A stretch of DNA of 51,846 nucleotides, taken from positions 1 through 51,846 of the forward strand of contig JAFGJK010000084.1 in assembly GCA_016929135.1 (NCBI GenBank), written 5' to 3'. Positions 22,456 to 31,845 of the stretch are shown here, piece by piece. A program made the translations under genes and the position numbers. The notes beneath the pieces are model-generated. The model was not told the DNA's origin and made no database searches. It saw only the letters and a list, made by a program, of their open reading frames with translations. Source of the DNA: Spirochaetota bacterium. Its GTDB lineage: Bacteria; Spirochaetota; UBA4802; UBA5550. Within the stretch, counting starts at the first letter, position 1. Each line of letters opens with the position of its first letter.

Positions 22456-24210
22456 TCAGAAGCGCACCCTGGTCATGAATCCCGACGAGGTATCGATCTC
22501 CATGGAGCCGCTTATCTGCCTCACCAGGGAGCGTACGATCTCGAGCCCCAGGGTCTGGAGCGTATTGAGATCGTGTCCGGCCCTGTTGCCGATCCCGTTG
22601 TCCATTACGACCAGCTCGTTCGTACCGCCGTCGGTGACCGTGAAGCGTATGGATATCTCGCCACGGCGGCCGTCCGGGAAGGCATGCTTGAGGGAATTGG
22701 AGACGAGCTCGTTGGTGATCAGGGCGCAGGGGATCGCCAGGTCGATTCCCAGTTCCACCTTCTCGACGTCCATAAGAAGCCGCACCTTTTCCCCGGCATT
22801 GAAGCTGCTGAAGAGGCCCGGCGCGAGCTCCGCGATGTACCGCGCAAAATCGATCCTGGAGAGGTTTTCCGACTTGTACAGCATCTCGTGTACCAGCGTC
22901 ATCGCCTTTATCCTGTTCCTGCTCTCCTCGAAATAGGAGCGGTACTTCTCGTCATCGACCTTGACGGCCTGGAGCGAGATGAGGCTCGCGACGACCTGGA
23001 GATTGTTCTTGACCCTGTGGTGGAGCTCCTTGATGAGAATCTCCTTTTCCACCAGCGATTCCCGCAGCTCGTTCTCGATCCTCTTGCGGCTGGTGATGTC
23101 GCGGGTGATGGCAAGGACATAGTCCCTCCCCCCGATATTGATGGCGTTGAGGATCGTCTCCTCCCACAGGGGGCTCCCGTCCTTTTTCCGGTTGATCCAG
23201 TCGAAGCTCAGGGGCCCCCGCACCGCCGCTTCCTGGATCTTACGCAGACCGTCCGCGTGGGAATAGGGGGGGTCGCCGAAGATGGAGCCCTGAAGGAACT
23301 CCTCCATCGTCTCGAAGCCGTAAAAACCGGGGGACGCCCTGTTGGCGGCGACTATCGCGCCCGTGTCGATGTCGTGGATCTTTATGGAATCGCTGGCCGT
23401 CTCGAATATGGTCCTGAATCGCTCCTCGCTCCCCCGGAGCCCCTGTTCCGTCTGCTTCCGCGCGCCGATGTCCCTGGCGATCCCCAGAATACCGGTGCAC
23501 CGTCCGTCGGTCCCGAACACCGGCGTCCTGGCTGTCTCCACCAGTACCCTGTGCCCGTCGCCGGCGGAGGTGAGCCATTCCTCGTTCATGGTGGGACCGC
23601 CCGTTTCAATCGCCTGGCGGTCGTTCTCGCGGAAAGAATCCGCCTGTTCCCTCGCCATGAAATCGTAGTCGGTTTTACCGACGATCACATCTTCCTCGGC
23701 GCCGAAAAACTGCTCGAATCTGGTATTGCAGGCGAGATAGATACCTTCAGTATCCTTCAGCCAGAGGAGGTCCGGGATGGTCTGCAGGAGCGTCCGCAGG
23801 CGCGTCATACTCCCGCGCAGCCGCTCCTGCTCATCGAAGAGATCGAGGGCCGTCTCTATGGCCGCCTGCAGTATTCGATCCCCGGAATCCCTTGCGATGT
23901 ATCCGTAGTGCCTGACGACGCGAAGACGACCCGGTATCTCCGCTTCAGGGAATGAAGTGATGAAAACGACCGGAAGGTTCCCCCCCTCCAGAATCCGCCG
24001 CGCCGCCTCTATCCCGTCGATCCCGCCGCCAGGATCGGCATCCAAGAGCACTAGGTCGACGGCGGCATCGCCGGTGGCCGCGGCGAGCGCCTCCTCTCCG
24101 CTGTTCGCCACGATAACCCTGTATCCGAATCCTGCAATCCTCTCCGACAGGGCAGTGGCTGCCGCCGCATCGTCGACGAGAAGTATCGTCCTCGCAATCC
24201 CGGGGCCCAC
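22456..24210 (-). CDS. REC-PAS-PAS HisKA_2 sensor histidine kinase
   Basis: The 584 residues contain a receiver domain (about 7-125: ILLVDDA, LLDADPGG), two PAS domains (about 140-265 and 270-385, with PAC-like ends LGIARDIGARK and LAITRDITSRK), a HisKA_2 region with ELHHRVKNNLQVV (about 395-407) and an HATPase_c domain (NELVSNSLKHAF, DNGIG). In the receiver the normally invariant Lys before the last loop appears as Arg (YIARDSG). It is cytoplasmic, with no membrane segments. Translation starts at GTG 24210 after AGGAGGGG. HisKA_2 kinases of this type rarely sit next to their targets, and none is visible. Confidence 0.88.
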   Translation of the reverse strand: MGPGIARTILLVDDAAAATALSERIAGFGYRVIVANSGEEALAAATGDAAVDLVLLDADPGGGIDGIEAARRILEGGNLPVVFITSFPEAEIPGRLRVVRHYGYIARDSGDRILQAAIETALDLFDEQERLRGSMTRLRTLLQTIPDLLWLKDTEGIYLACNTRFEQFFGAEEDVIVGKTDYDFMAREQADSFRENDRQAIETGGPTMNEEWLTSAGDGHRVLVETARTPVFGTDGRCTGILGIARDIGARKQTEQGLRGSEERFRTIFETASDSIKIHDIDTGAIVAANRASPGFYGFETMEEFLQGSIFGDPPYSHADGLRKIQEAAVRGPLSFDWINRKKDGSPLWEETILNAINIGGRDYVLAITRDITSRKRIENELRESLVEKEILIKELHHRVKNNLQVVASLISLQAVKVDDEKYRSYFEESRNRIKAMTLVHEMLYKSENLSRIDFARYIAELAPGLFSSFNAGEKVRLLMDVEKVELGIDLAIPCALITNELVSNSLKHAFPDGRRGEISIRFTVTDGGTNELVVMDNGIGNRAGHDLNTLQTLGLEIVRSLVRQISGSMEIDTSSGFMTRVRF

Positions 24211-24545
24211 GCATCCCCTCCTGTCCGTGATAAATATTCCGCCGCGACGGGCACGGTGCTTTCAATATAGCATCGATTCCATGGCGCAACAACACTTTTT
24301 TCGAAATGATCCCCGCTCACTATTGGCCCCGATGAAATCCGCCGGCGCCGTTATCCGAAAAGCAAGCCAGCGGCACCATGAAGCCGGTGACATGTCGTCC
24401 GCCGGGGATGAATGGCTACCCTGTGCTCGACACCCTGCGGGGAGCGCCTTCCATATAGTGCTTGCAATATTAGCAAAACCGTGCTTGTCTGGCCGACAGT
24501 CCCTGCCGCGGGCGGCGGGCACGATACTTCAGAAAGGGATACTGG
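24211..24545. other. intergenic region between the divergent kinase and antiporter genes
   Basis: About 335 bases with no frame that looks like a gene. It must hold the promoters of both flanking genes, but I see no hexamer pair good enough to call. An AT-rich patch lies around 24280-24305 and another around 24460-24480. Confidence 0.4.
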
Positions 24546-25481
24546 ATGGACGTTATCTTCCTCCTCTCCGGCTTCATCCTCCTCATGCTGGGCGGCGATT
24601 ACCTGGTGAAGGGGAGCATCTCCCTGGCGGTGCACCTCCGCGTCTCCACCCTGGTGATCGGCGTGGTGGTGGTCTCCTTCGGCACCTCGGCGCCGGAGCT
24701 GGTGGTGAGCCTGGATGCCGCCCTCAGTGGCCACCCGGACATCGCCATCGGCAATGTCGTGGGATCCAACATCGCCAACATCGCCCTGGTCCTGGGGCTT
24801 ACGGCGGTGTTCCTTCCCGTCAGTGTGAAAAGGCGGGCGATCCTGGTGGACTGGTCGGTGATGATGTTCGCCAGCCTCCTCCTCTTCGCCTTCTGCTGGG
24901 ATCTCACCCTGCGACTCTACGAGGGTGCGGCCTTTCTGGTCATCCTGGGGGGCTATATCGTCCGATCGGTATCATCATCGCGGAAAGAGCACGACGGTGT
25001 CGCCGTCGGTCCCAGATACCGACTGATGACGTCAATCCTGCTGGTGGCCGTTGCAGGTGCGGCCCTGGTGGCGGGATCGGAGTTGCTCATCCGTGGCGCG
25101 TCGCACATTGCCCAGAGGCTGGGGGTCGACGAAAGGATCATCTCGGTATCGATCATCGCCCTGGGAACGAGCCTGCCGGAGCTGGCCACCTCCATCGCCG
25201 CGGCGGTGCGGAAGGAGCTGGACATCTTCATCGGCAACATCATCGGGTCGAACATCTTTAACATTCTGGCCATACTGGGGCTCACCAGCACCGTCACGCC
25301 CATCGGCATCAATCCCATGGTGCTGCGCTTCGACCTGTTCTGGATGCTGGGGATGGCCCTCCTGCTGCTCCTCTTCATCCTCCCCCTGAAAAATGGGACG
25401 ATCAGCCGGTGGAAGGGCCTGGTCTTCGTCGCGCTCTACGGCATCTACATCTACCTCGTCTACACACATCGCATGACCTGA
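24546..25481 (+). CDS. calcium/sodium antiporter, CaCA family (YrbG-like)
   Basis: This 311-residue inner-membrane protein has about ten hydrophobic helices arranged as two inverted repeats. Each repeat carries the ion-binding alpha motif: GTSAPELVVS near residue 46 with GNVVGSNIANI near 69, and GTSLPELATS near 206 with GNIIGSNIFNI near 229. These glutamates and asparagines coordinate Na+ and Ca2+ in known family structures. It probably extrudes Ca2+ in exchange for Na+ or H+. Length and layout are normal for bacterial members. In a cell with a putative Na+-pumping V-ATPase it would be a user of the Na+ gradient. Confidence 0.92.
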   Translation: MDVIFLLSGFILLMLGGDYLVKGSISLAVHLRVSTLVIGVVVVSFGTSAPELVVSLDAALSGHPDIAIGNVVGSNIANIALVLGLTAVFLPVSVKRRAILVDWSVMMFASLLLFAFCWDLTLRLYEGAAFLVILGGYIVRSVSSSRKEHDGVAVGPRYRLMTSILLVAVAGAALVAGSELLIRGASHIAQRLGVDERIISVSIIALGTSLPELATSIAAAVRKELDIFIGNIIGSNIFNILAILGLTSTVTPIGINPMVLRFDLFWMLGMALLLLLFILPLKNGTISRWKGLVFVALYGIYIYLVYTHRMT

Positions 25482-25622
25482 GGACTGCGCGGTATCGCGG
25501 TCGCCCCTGCAGAAAAAAATGTACAAAATTCAGATAAAATCGCCGTAAATATTTGATCCGGCCCGCTCTTTGCTACATTTTGGAAGTAGGTTTTTTTTGA
25601 ATCTCACTACCGGGAGGCTGTC

Positions 25623-25982
25623 ATGAAACACCTGCCGAGAGAGCATCAACGGGCCTACATCACCTTTTACCTCAGGTTGTTCGAAGGGGAGCAATTCCTC
25701 GGGTTCATCATCGACATATCAAGGGAGGGAATAAAGCTGCTGTCCGAGATGCCCCTTGCGCAGGACAAGGAGTATTCGCTGAAGATGAAGGTCCCCTCGT
25801 CGCTGGAATGGCAGGGGAGAAAGGACGTGGACCGCCACATCCAGTTCTCCGCCAGATGCATCTGGAGCAAGCACGACTATGTCGACAAGGACTTCTACAT
25901 CAGCGGTTTCAATTTCACCGAGTTCAAGGAAGAAGACCAGAGTATCATTCACGCCATGATCGCACAGTACAGAATTCCCTGA
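25623..25982 (+). CDS. PilZ-domain protein
   Basis: This 119-residue protein is essentially one PilZ domain. An N-terminal basic segment (PREHQRAYITFYL) stands where the RxxxR c-di-GMP-binding motif is expected, but its spacing is not canonical. It is followed by IIDISREGIKLLSE, a good match to the [DN]-x-S-x-x-G motif, and a beta-barrel pattern with ISGFNF near the end. It may bind c-di-GMP or be a degenerate PilZ adaptor. CGGGAGG precedes the ATG. The Usp gene starts 14 bases after its stop, so the two form an operon. Confidence 0.78.
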   Translation: MKHLPREHQRAYITFYLRLFEGEQFLGFIIDISREGIKLLSEMPLAQDKEYSLKMKVPSSLEWQGRKDVDRHIQFSARCIWSKHDYVDKDFYISGFNFTEFKEEDQSIIHAMIAQYRIP

Positions 25983-25996
25983 TCAGGAGGTCCGGC

Positions 25997-26449
25997 ATGG
26001 AAACAAAGATGAAGATTCTCGCGGCCCTTGAATTCTCGGAAGACCCGCACGAGCTGCTCAAGCGGGCACTCCAGGTGGCGAAGAAGTACGAGGCGAAGAT
26101 ATACACCCTACACGTGATCGAAGAGCTGCCCCGCCAGGCCTTCTACTACGACGCCTACAAGGTATGGGAGGAGTTCAGGGACAGGGCGGTGAAGGAGACC
26201 ATAGAGAAGATGAACGCCTACATCAAGGAGCTCACCCCCGATTTCCCGGAGATCGAACCCATCATCGAGGTGGGCAATCCCTGCGACAAGATACTGGAGG
26301 AGGCCGAACGGCTCGAGGTGAACCTGATCATCATGGGGCACCACGTACGGAAGGGCGTCCTGAGCCACATGATGAAACACAACAACGCCGAGAAGGTGGT
26401 GCGGCTCTCGAAACGGCCGGTGCTGACCTTCAGCATCGAAGTGGCTTGA
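25997..26449 (+). CDS. universal stress protein (Usp) domain protein
   Basis: The 150 residues form one Usp domain, an alpha/beta fold beginning MKILAALEFSEDPHELLKRAL and containing LYTLHVIEE-like and NLIIMGHH elements. The ATP-binding pattern G-2x-G-9x-G-[ST] of ATP-type Usp proteins is not intact after IIMGHH, so it may be a non-ATP-binding member. AGGAGG lies seven bases before the ATG at 25997; reading further upstream in frame is only the shadow of the PilZ gene. It is co-transcribed with PilZ and converges on the V-ATPase block. Confidence 0.85.
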   Translation: METKMKILAALEFSEDPHELLKRALQVAKKYEAKIYTLHVIEELPRQAFYYDAYKVWEEFRDRAVKETIEKMNAYIKELTPDFPEIEPIIEVGNPCDKILEEAERLEVNLIIMGHHVRKGVLSHMMKHNNAEKVVRLSKRPVLTFSIEVA

Positions 26450-26476
26450 AGCCGCCGGAAAACTCGGACCCGCCCC

Positions 26477-26641
26477 CTAGAGCCTCGCCAGGAGCATGAA
26501 CATGATCACGCCGCTCAGCACGATGATCGCCGCGTTCACGAGGATGAGGAAAACCACGCCCCCAAGGAACCGCCGCTGGCTGCGGTTGTAGCCGCGCAGT
26601 TTCTCCCTGAAGCCCCGATAGCGCTCCCGCATCATCTCCAT
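26477..26641 (-). CDS. small membrane protein at the end of V-ATPase operon 1
   Basis: The ATG at 26641 opens a 54-codon frame starting 18 bases after the subunit D stop. The first 25 residues are strongly basic with many arginines and aromatic residues (RERYRGFREKLRGYNRSQRR). A single 22-25-residue hydrophobic helix and a short end (ARL) follow. I know no family. Its place as the last gene of the ATPase operon and its cationic, amphipathic N-terminus suggest an accessory or assembly factor at the membrane; this is inference. The ribosome-binding site is weak, so coupling to subunit D translation is likely. Confidence 0.55.
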   Translation of the reverse strand: MEMMRERYRGFREKLRGYNRSQRRFLGGVVFLILVNAAIIVLSGVIMFMLLARL

Positions 26642-26659
26642 GGTGCCCCCGCCGCCGGT

Positions 26660-27277
26660 TTACCGGCTTCGCAGGTTAATGAGCTTCTTCACGAATATCT
26701 CCTCCCGCTCCATCTCCTCGAGTCGATCGCTGATGAATTTCTTCGCCTCCTCGTTCCGGGGGATGAAGACCTTCTCCAGGGCGTTCACCTTCCGCTGGAC
26801 CTTTTTCAGCTCCCGGGAGAGGACGAAGATGGTCTTCAGCACCGTGGCGTACCGGGCCAGCAGCAGGAGCGTCTCCCGGCAGCGCCGTTTGCACTCGTCG
26901 TAGCCGGCGGTGGTTCCGGCGAAGCCGGACCGGGGCCTGATCTCCAGCGGCCGCCCCTCCATGATCGGCAGGGCGATCCCCATGAGCCTGGTGAAGGAGA
27001 GCTCCAGGGCCAGCGACTCCCTCTCGGAGTGGCCCTTCATGGCGATGACGTCGGATCCCATCTCCATGGCGGTGACGCCGAAGAGGCGGTAGTAATCCGC
27101 CAGGGTCTCCCTGAGACCGCTCTCCAGCGGTCCCACCTCCCTGGCGTGCTTCATGATCTCCATCACCAGTATCTCTCGCTTCTGCTGGAGCAGGTCGAAG
27201 CCCTCCCGTGCAAAGGCGAGCTCGCTTTTGATCCTCCGGAGGCTGGTCTTGGTGGGGGGGACGTCGATGCCGGGCAT
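26660..27277 (-). CDS. atpD: V/A-type ATPase subunit D (set 1)
   Basis: This 205-residue, highly charged helical protein is the central rotor stalk subunit D, a long antiparallel coiled coil inserted in the A3B3 head. The N-terminus TKTSLRRIKSELAFAREGFDLL and the C-terminal helix VQRKVNALEKVFIPR are hallmarks; the same VNALE(K/Y) motif occurs in the set 2 D subunit. It starts one base after the subunit B stop. Compared with set 2 (222 residues) it lacks the alanine/proline-rich tail. Confidence 0.9.
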   Translation of the reverse strand: MPGIDVPPTKTSLRRIKSELAFAREGFDLLQQKREILVMEIMKHAREVGPLESGLRETLADYYRLFGVTAMEMGSDVIAMKGHSERESLALELSFTRLMGIALPIMEGRPLEIRPRSGFAGTTAGYDECKRRCRETLLLLARYATVLKTIFVLSRELKKVQRKVNALEKVFIPRNEEAKKFISDRLEEMEREEIFVKKLINLRSR

Positions 27278-27278
27278 G

Positions 27279-28670
27279 TCACTGGGCCTCTTCCGAGGGG
27301 ATGTAGTACTTCTGTATGTCCTCGCGCGAGATCCTGTAGAGCTCCTTCTCCGGGAGCACCGAAAGGACCCGCCATCCGATATCCAGCGTCGTCTCGATGG
27401 ATCTGTTCTCGAATTCCCCCTGGCTCAGGTACTGGTGCTCGAAGACTTCGCCGAATTTCAGGTAGGTCCTGTCCAGCTCGGTCAGCTCCTCCTCACCCAC
27501 GATGGAGGCCAGCGACCTGATGCGCTTGACCCTGGCGTAGCAGGCGAAGAGCTGGGCGGCCAGCCCGGCATGGTCCTTCCTGGTCCTCCCCTCCCCGATG
27601 CCGTCCTTCATGAGCCGGGAGAGGGACGGGAGGCCGGCGATGGGGGGATAGACAGATCGGTTGAAGAGCTCCCGCTCCAGGACGATCTGCCCCTCGGTGA
27701 TGTAGCCGGTGAGGTCCGGCACCGGGTGGGAGATGTCGTCGCTGGGCATGGTGAGGATGGGGATCTGGGTGATTGAGCCGTTTTTCCCCTTGATGCGGCC
27801 GGCCCGCTCGTAGATCGACGACAGGTCGCTGTAGAGGTAGCCCGGGTACCCCTTCCTCGAGGGGACCTCGCCGCGGGAGCTGGAGAGCTCCCGCAGTGAT
27901 TCGCAGTAGTTGCTCATGTCGGTGAGGATCACCAGCACGTGCATCTCCTCGGTGAAGGCCAGGTGCTCCGCCAGGGTGAGGGCCGCACGGGGGGTGATGA
28001 GCCGCTCGATGGAGGGTGAATTGGCCAGGCTCAGGAACACCGCCGTATTCTCCAGCACGCCGCTCTTCTCGAAGGAATCGATGAAGAAACGGGCCACGTC
28101 GAACTTGACCCCCATGGCGACGAATACCACCGTGAACTCCTCCCCGGAGGTGAGGAGCCTCGCCTGGCGGGCGATCTGGGCGGCGATCCTGTTGTGGGGC
28201 ATGCCGCTGCCGGAGAAAATGGGGAGCTTCTGTCCCCGGATCAGGGTGTTCATGCCGTCGATGGCGGAGATGCCGGTCTGGATGAAGTCCCTGGGATACT
28301 CCCGGGAATAGGGATTGATGGGAAGCCCGTTGACGTCCATCATGACGTCCGTCGTCACCTGGGGCGCGCCGTCCGCCGGCCTGCCGAGCCCGTCGAAGAC
28401 CCGTCCCAGCATCTCCCGCGACACCGGGATCTCCAGGGGCCTGCCGATGAAGGTGGTGCCGATCCCCTCCAGGGAGAGGCCTGATGTTCCCTCGAAGACC
28501 TGCACCGCGGCGCTGTCCTCGTCCACCTCCACCACTTGGCCGAGCCTGAGCTCGCCGGTGCTGCTCCTGATCTCCACCAGCTCCCCGAAACCGACGTTCC
28601 TCACCCCCTCCACGAAGACCAGGGGACCCCGTATCGCCGCGAGTCCGGTATATTCAATCTCCCTGTTCAT
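27279..28670 (-). CDS. atpB: V/A-type ATPase subunit B (set 1)
   Basis: This 463-residue non-catalytic nucleotide-site subunit forms the A3B3 head with subunit A. It has the N-terminal beta barrel, then [23 protein letters not shown], then the LTDMSNYCE(S/A)LRE and GYLYSDL elements typical of B. It lacks a Walker A lysine motif, as expected. The frame stays open further upstream inside subunit A, but the ATG at 28670 overlaps the subunit A stop (ATGA) and matches family length, so this is not an A-B fusion. Confidence 0.95.
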   Translation of the reverse strand: MNREIEYTGLAAIRGPLVFVEGVRNVGFGELVEIRSSTGELRLGQVVEVDEDSAAVQVFEGTSGLSLEGIGTTFIGRPLEIPVSREMLGRVFDGLGRPADGAPQVTTDVMMDVNGLPINPYSREYPRDFIQTGISAIDGMNTLIRGQKLPIFSGSGMPHNRIAAQIARQARLLTSGEEFTVVFVAMGVKFDVARFFIDSFEKSGVLENTAVFLSLANSPSIERLITPRAALTLAEHLAFTEEMHVLVILTDMSNYCESLRELSSSRGEVPSRKGYPGYLYSDLSSIYERAGRIKGKNGSITQIPILTMPSDDISHPVPDLTGYITEGQIVLERELFNRSVYPPIAGLPSLSRLMKDGIGEGRTRKDHAGLAAQLFACYARVKRIRSLASIVGEEELTELDRTYLKFGEVFEHQYLSQGEFENRSIETTLDIGWRVLSVLPEKELYRISREDIQKYYIPSEEAQ

Positions 28671-30469
28671 GGTGCCACCGCCCCCTCGCGGTTCCCGCCC
28701 CCTGCCGGCGCTGCCTCGGCATTCAGGGCGCTGAACTGCGACTTCATCATCTGGTTTGCCTCGTCGATCAACTGCACCTCGTGGTCCCCCACCTCGGACT
28801 TCAGCCGTATAATCTCGCCGACCACCTGCATCGAGGTGATGGCCTTCAGGTCCACACCCCGCGACAGGAGCTCCCTGGCCTCGTTGTGGAACGCCACGAT
28901 GATGGCGAGGATCTTGATCTGCTTCGCGGTGCCGCAGTACATGTCCTTGGGGTCGAAGGAATTCTGCTGGAGGAACCCGTTCTTCAGCATCTCCGCCGTG
29001 AAGAGCGTCAGCTGGTCCTGGACCGGAAGCGAGTCCGGCCCCACGAGCTTGACGATCTGCTGGAGCCGGTCGTCCTCCAGGAGGATATGCATCGCCTCCC
29101 TCCTGGTGTCGAACCACGATGCGTCGCGCTCGTTCCACCAATCCCTCACCTCGTCGATGTACTCGGTGTAGCTGTCGATCCAGCTGATGGAGGGATAGTG
29201 GCGGGCATCCGCCAGGACCTTGTCCAGCGCCCAGAAGCATCGGACGAAGCGGGTGGTGTGCTGCGTCACCGGCTCCGAGAAATCGCCCCCCGGCGGGGAG
29301 ACCGCCCCGATGGTGGTGATGCTCCCCTCGCCGCAGGAAAGGGTCTCCACGCAGCCGGCCCGCTCGTAGAACTCGGCCAGGCGCGTCGCCAGGTAGGGGG
29401 GGAATCCCTCCTCTGCCGGCATGTCCCCCAGGCGGCTCGAGAGCTCCCGCAGCGCCTCGGCCCAGCGGGAGGTTGAATCCGCCATTACCGCCACGCCGTA
29501 CCCCATGTCACGGTAGTACTCGGCGATGGTGATCCCGGTGTAGATGCTCACCTCGCGGGCCGGCACCGGCATGTTGGAGGTGTTGGCGATCATGACGGTC
29601 CGCTCCATGAGGGGCCTGCCGCTCCTCGGGTCGGTGAGCCTCGGGAACTCGTTGAGGACGTCGGTCATCTCGTTGCCCCGCTCGCCGCACCCGATGTAGA
29701 CGATGATGTCGGCGTCGCACCACTTCGCCAGGGCGTGCTGCGTCATGGTCTTCCCGGTGCCGAAGCCTCCCGGGATGGCCGCCGTACCCCCCCGGGCGAT
29801 GGGGAAGAAGGTGTCGATGATCCGTTGCCCGGTGATCAGCGGCGCGCCGGCACTTACCTTTTTCGCGTAGGGCCGCTGCTGCCGCACCGGCCAGAAGGAG
29901 GCGAGCGTCCCCCGGAAATCCGGCATCCCCTGGAGCCCGAAGATATCGTCCTCCAGGGTGTAGTCCCCCTCGCCGGCCAGGCGCTCCAGCTTCCCGGAGA
30001 GACCCGGTGGCAGCAGGATCCGGTGCAGCACCGATTCGCTCTCCCGCACCTCTCCCAGGATCGCCCCCGGGGCCAGCACGTCCCCCGCCGCCGCGACGGG
30101 GGTGAAATGCCACCGTCTCTTCATGTCCAGCGGGGGCGCCTTCACTCCCTTTCGTATATGGCTCCCCTGCAGGGCGGCGATGTCCACCAGGGGACGCTGT
30201 ATGCCGTCGTAGATGTTGGAGATCAGCCCGGGTCCCAGGTGCACCGAGAGGGGCCTGCAGGACGAGGAGACCTCGTCGCCCGGCTTCAGACCGGTGTCGT
30301 CCTCGTAGACCTGGATGACGGCGCTCTCGGCGTCGAGTCGGATCACCTCGCCGATAAGCCTGTGTGGGCCCACCTCGGCGATATCGAGCATTCGTATCCC
30401 CTGGAGCCCCCTGGCCCGGACGATCGGCCCGTTCACCCCGGTCACCACCCCCCGCACCGTTTCCTTCAT
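28667..30469 (-). CDS. atpA: V/A-type ATPase catalytic subunit A (set 1)
   Basis: This 600-residue catalytic subunit has an N-terminal barrel, the non-homologous region typical of A subunits, and a P-loop at residues 234-241. The P-loop reads GGFGTGKT, where most A subunits, including the second copy here, read GPFGSGKT. Other landmarks are [23 protein letters not shown] and the Walker B region [17 protein letters not shown]. An in-frame GTG at 30475 is possible, but GGGAGG is six bases from the ATG at 30469. It hydrolyses or makes ATP to rotate the D/F stalk. Confidence 0.95.
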   Translation of the reverse strand: MKETVRGVVTGVNGPIVRARGLQGIRMLDIAEVGPHRLIGEVIRLDAESAVIQVYEDDTGLKPGDEVSSSCRPLSVHLGPGLISNIYDGIQRPLVDIAALQGSHIRKGVKAPPLDMKRRWHFTPVAAAGDVLAPGAILGEVRESESVLHRILLPPGLSGKLERLAGEGDYTLEDDIFGLQGMPDFRGTLASFWPVRQQRPYAKKVSAGAPLITGQRIIDTFFPIARGGTAAIPGGFGTGKTMTQHALAKWCDADIIVYIGCGERGNEMTDVLNEFPRLTDPRSGRPLMERTVMIANTSNMPVPAREVSIYTGITIAEYYRDMGYGVAVMADSTSRWAEALRELSSRLGDMPAEEGFPPYLATRLAEFYERAGCVETLSCGEGSITTIGAVSPPGGDFSEPVTQHTTRFVRCFWALDKVLADARHYPSISWIDSYTEYIDEVRDWWNERDASWFDTRREAMHILLEDDRLQQIVKLVGPDSLPVQDQLTLFTAEMLKNGFLQQNSFDPKDMYCGTAKQIKILAIIVAFHNEARELLSRGVDLKAITSMQVVGEIIRLKSEVGDHEVQLIDEANQMMKSQFSALNAEAAPAGGGNREGAVAP

Positions 30470-30484
30470 TACCACCCTCCCGGC

Positions 30485-31153
30485 TCACTCATGATTCCCC
30501 GCCTCCGCCTCGGCGATGGCATCCAGCACCGCCTTCCGTATGGACGCACGATTCCGGTACACGATTCTCTCCAGCGAATGGTTGTACACCAGCCCGGTGG
30601 CGCGGTCCTCGACGATGAGACCGCCGCCGCTGAGCCCCTCCTCGTAACGGAACTCCACCGAGGCTCCCGCCGCAGCACGCCCCGCGATCATGCGCCGCAG
30701 TTCAGCCTCGTCACCCCGCTCCGCCGGCGAGAGCCGCACGATAAGCTCAGGCGCGCCGGTCTCGGCGGCGATGCCGGCCACGGTCGCGGCGAGGAACTCC
30801 AGGTAGCCCCGGCGGTTTCCCGCGATGAACTCCCCGACCGCACCCCGTACGATCCAGTCCACGAACTCCTCCCTGAGATTCATGGCCAGCTTTCGCCTCT
30901 CGATGGCCGCGCGGTGCTCCATCTTTTTCCGCTCCTCCCCCACCGCCCGCTCCCGGTCCATTTCCAATGACTTCGAGAGCTTCAACATCTCGCTGTCGTA
31001 TTCCCGGGTGAGACGCTCCCGCTCCATGCCGGCGTGCATGGCCAGGTCCCGCTCCCTCGACTCGCAGTCCCGCTCCAGGGATTCCAGGAGCCCCGAGGGA
31101 TCGCCACGTTCGGCGATCTCACTGCCATCTGCGCGTTTTCCTTCACCGTTCAT
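30485..31153 (-). CDS. atpE: V/A-type ATPase subunit E, peripheral stalk (set 1)
   Basis: The 222 residues have a long charged N-terminal coiled coil (about 15-95, rich in Glu/Arg) and a globular C-terminal domain ending in a basic helix. The C-terminal part contains GGLIVEDRATGLVYNHSLE, the family's end-domain strand pattern. E pairs with the G/H coiled-coil subunit to form the peripheral stalk. Its ATG overlaps the subunit F stop by four bases, and it leads into subunit A. Confidence 0.82.
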   Translation of the reverse strand: MNGEGKRADGSEIAERGDPSGLLESLERDCESRERDLAMHAGMERERLTREYDSEMLKLSKSLEMDRERAVGEERKKMEHRAAIERRKLAMNLREEFVDWIVRGAVGEFIAGNRRGYLEFLAATVAGIAAETGAPELIVRLSPAERGDEAELRRMIAGRAAAGASVEFRYEEGLSGGGLIVEDRATGLVYNHSLERIVYRNRASIRKAVLDAIAEAEAGNHE

Positions 31154-31455
31154 ATCGATATCCCCAGCGCCTCGGTGACGTAGCTCATGATCGACCGGGA
31201 GAGGGAGGGATCGTCGAAGACCCCCGGAATCTCCACCACCACCGGCCTCGCCCTGGTGAGGTTGCAGTCGCGGATCGCCTCGCTCACCACGGCCGCCAGG
31301 GATGAGGTGATGAGCAGAACGGCCGCATCGCCGCGGGACATGGCCGCCCCCAGGTGGGCCGCCACGTGCTCCCGGTCGGAGACGATGCAGTCGATGCCGC
31401 CCAGCCTGAAGGCCGAGGCGGTGTCCCTGTCGCCTATGAGCAGTATCCTGTCCAT
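31150..31455 (-). CDS. atpF: V/A-type ATPase subunit F, central stalk (set 1)
   Basis: This 101-residue alpha/beta protein starts ILLIGDRDTASAFRLGGID, the Rossmann-like strand and loop of subunit F, and ends with a helix that binds D. It sits on the rotor shaft and modulates catalysis. It is placed between K and E, whereas in set 2 F lies between C and A, so the two operons have different gene orders. Confidence 0.85.
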   Translation of the reverse strand: MDRILLIGDRDTASAFRLGGIDCIVSDREHVAAHLGAAMSRGDAAVLLITSSLAAVVSEAIRDCNLTRARPVVVEIPGVFDDPSLSRSIMSYVTEALGISI

Positions 31456-31485
31456 GTCACGGGTGCCTCCACTGCGTTCCGCCCT

Positions 31486-31830
31486 TCAGATCTTGTTGAG
31501 AATCATGATCGCCACGATGAGTCCGTAGATGGCGATCCCCTCGGCCATGCCGAGGAACACGATGGCGCGGCCGCCGATCTCCGGCTTCTCGCTCATGGCG
31601 CCCATGGCGGCGGAACCGATCTTCGCCAGGGCGTAGGAGCTGGAGAGGCAGGAGATTCCCACGGCCCCCATGGCCGAGAGGACCATACTCATCCTGTCGA
31701 GGCCGCCGGCGGGGCCGGCGGTCACGGGTGCCGCGGTTTCGGCGAAGAGCCCCTGGGACATGGCGACAAATGCCGCCAGGGCGCAGGCCGCGATGACGGC
31801 GAATCGGTATACCGGATGAATCGCTTTCAT
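31486..31830 (-). CDS. atpK: V/A-type ATPase proteolipid subunit K, two-helix form (set 1)
   Basis: The 114-residue subunit has an N-terminal signal-like hydrophobic segment (about 9-30, possible cleavage after FA), then two membrane helices (about 46-70 and 88-112) joined by the polar loop MSEKPEI. Glu97 in MAEGIAIYG is the ion-carrying carboxylate of the rotor ring. The first helix contains Ser and Cys but no Gln, so the Na+-site ligands of NtpK are not seen. One hairpin per subunit gives a ring with one carboxylate per hairpin, unlike the four-helix K of set 2. H+ coupling is an inference. GGGAGGAAGATC precedes the ATG. Confidence 0.88.
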   Translation of the reverse strand: MKAIHPVYRFAVIAACALAAFVAMSQGLFAETAAPVTAGPAGGLDRMSMVLSAMGAVGISCLSSSYALAKIGSAAMGAMSEKPEIGGRAIVFLGMAEGIAIYGLIVAIMILNKI

Positions 31831-31845
31831 GATCTTCCTCCCATG

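Noticed and set aside
27279..29240. An apparent 653-residue fusion of V-ATPase B with an N-terminal extension
   Set aside because: The extra sequence is only an out-of-frame reading of subunit A. The ATG at 28670 overlaps the A stop and gives the normal B length.
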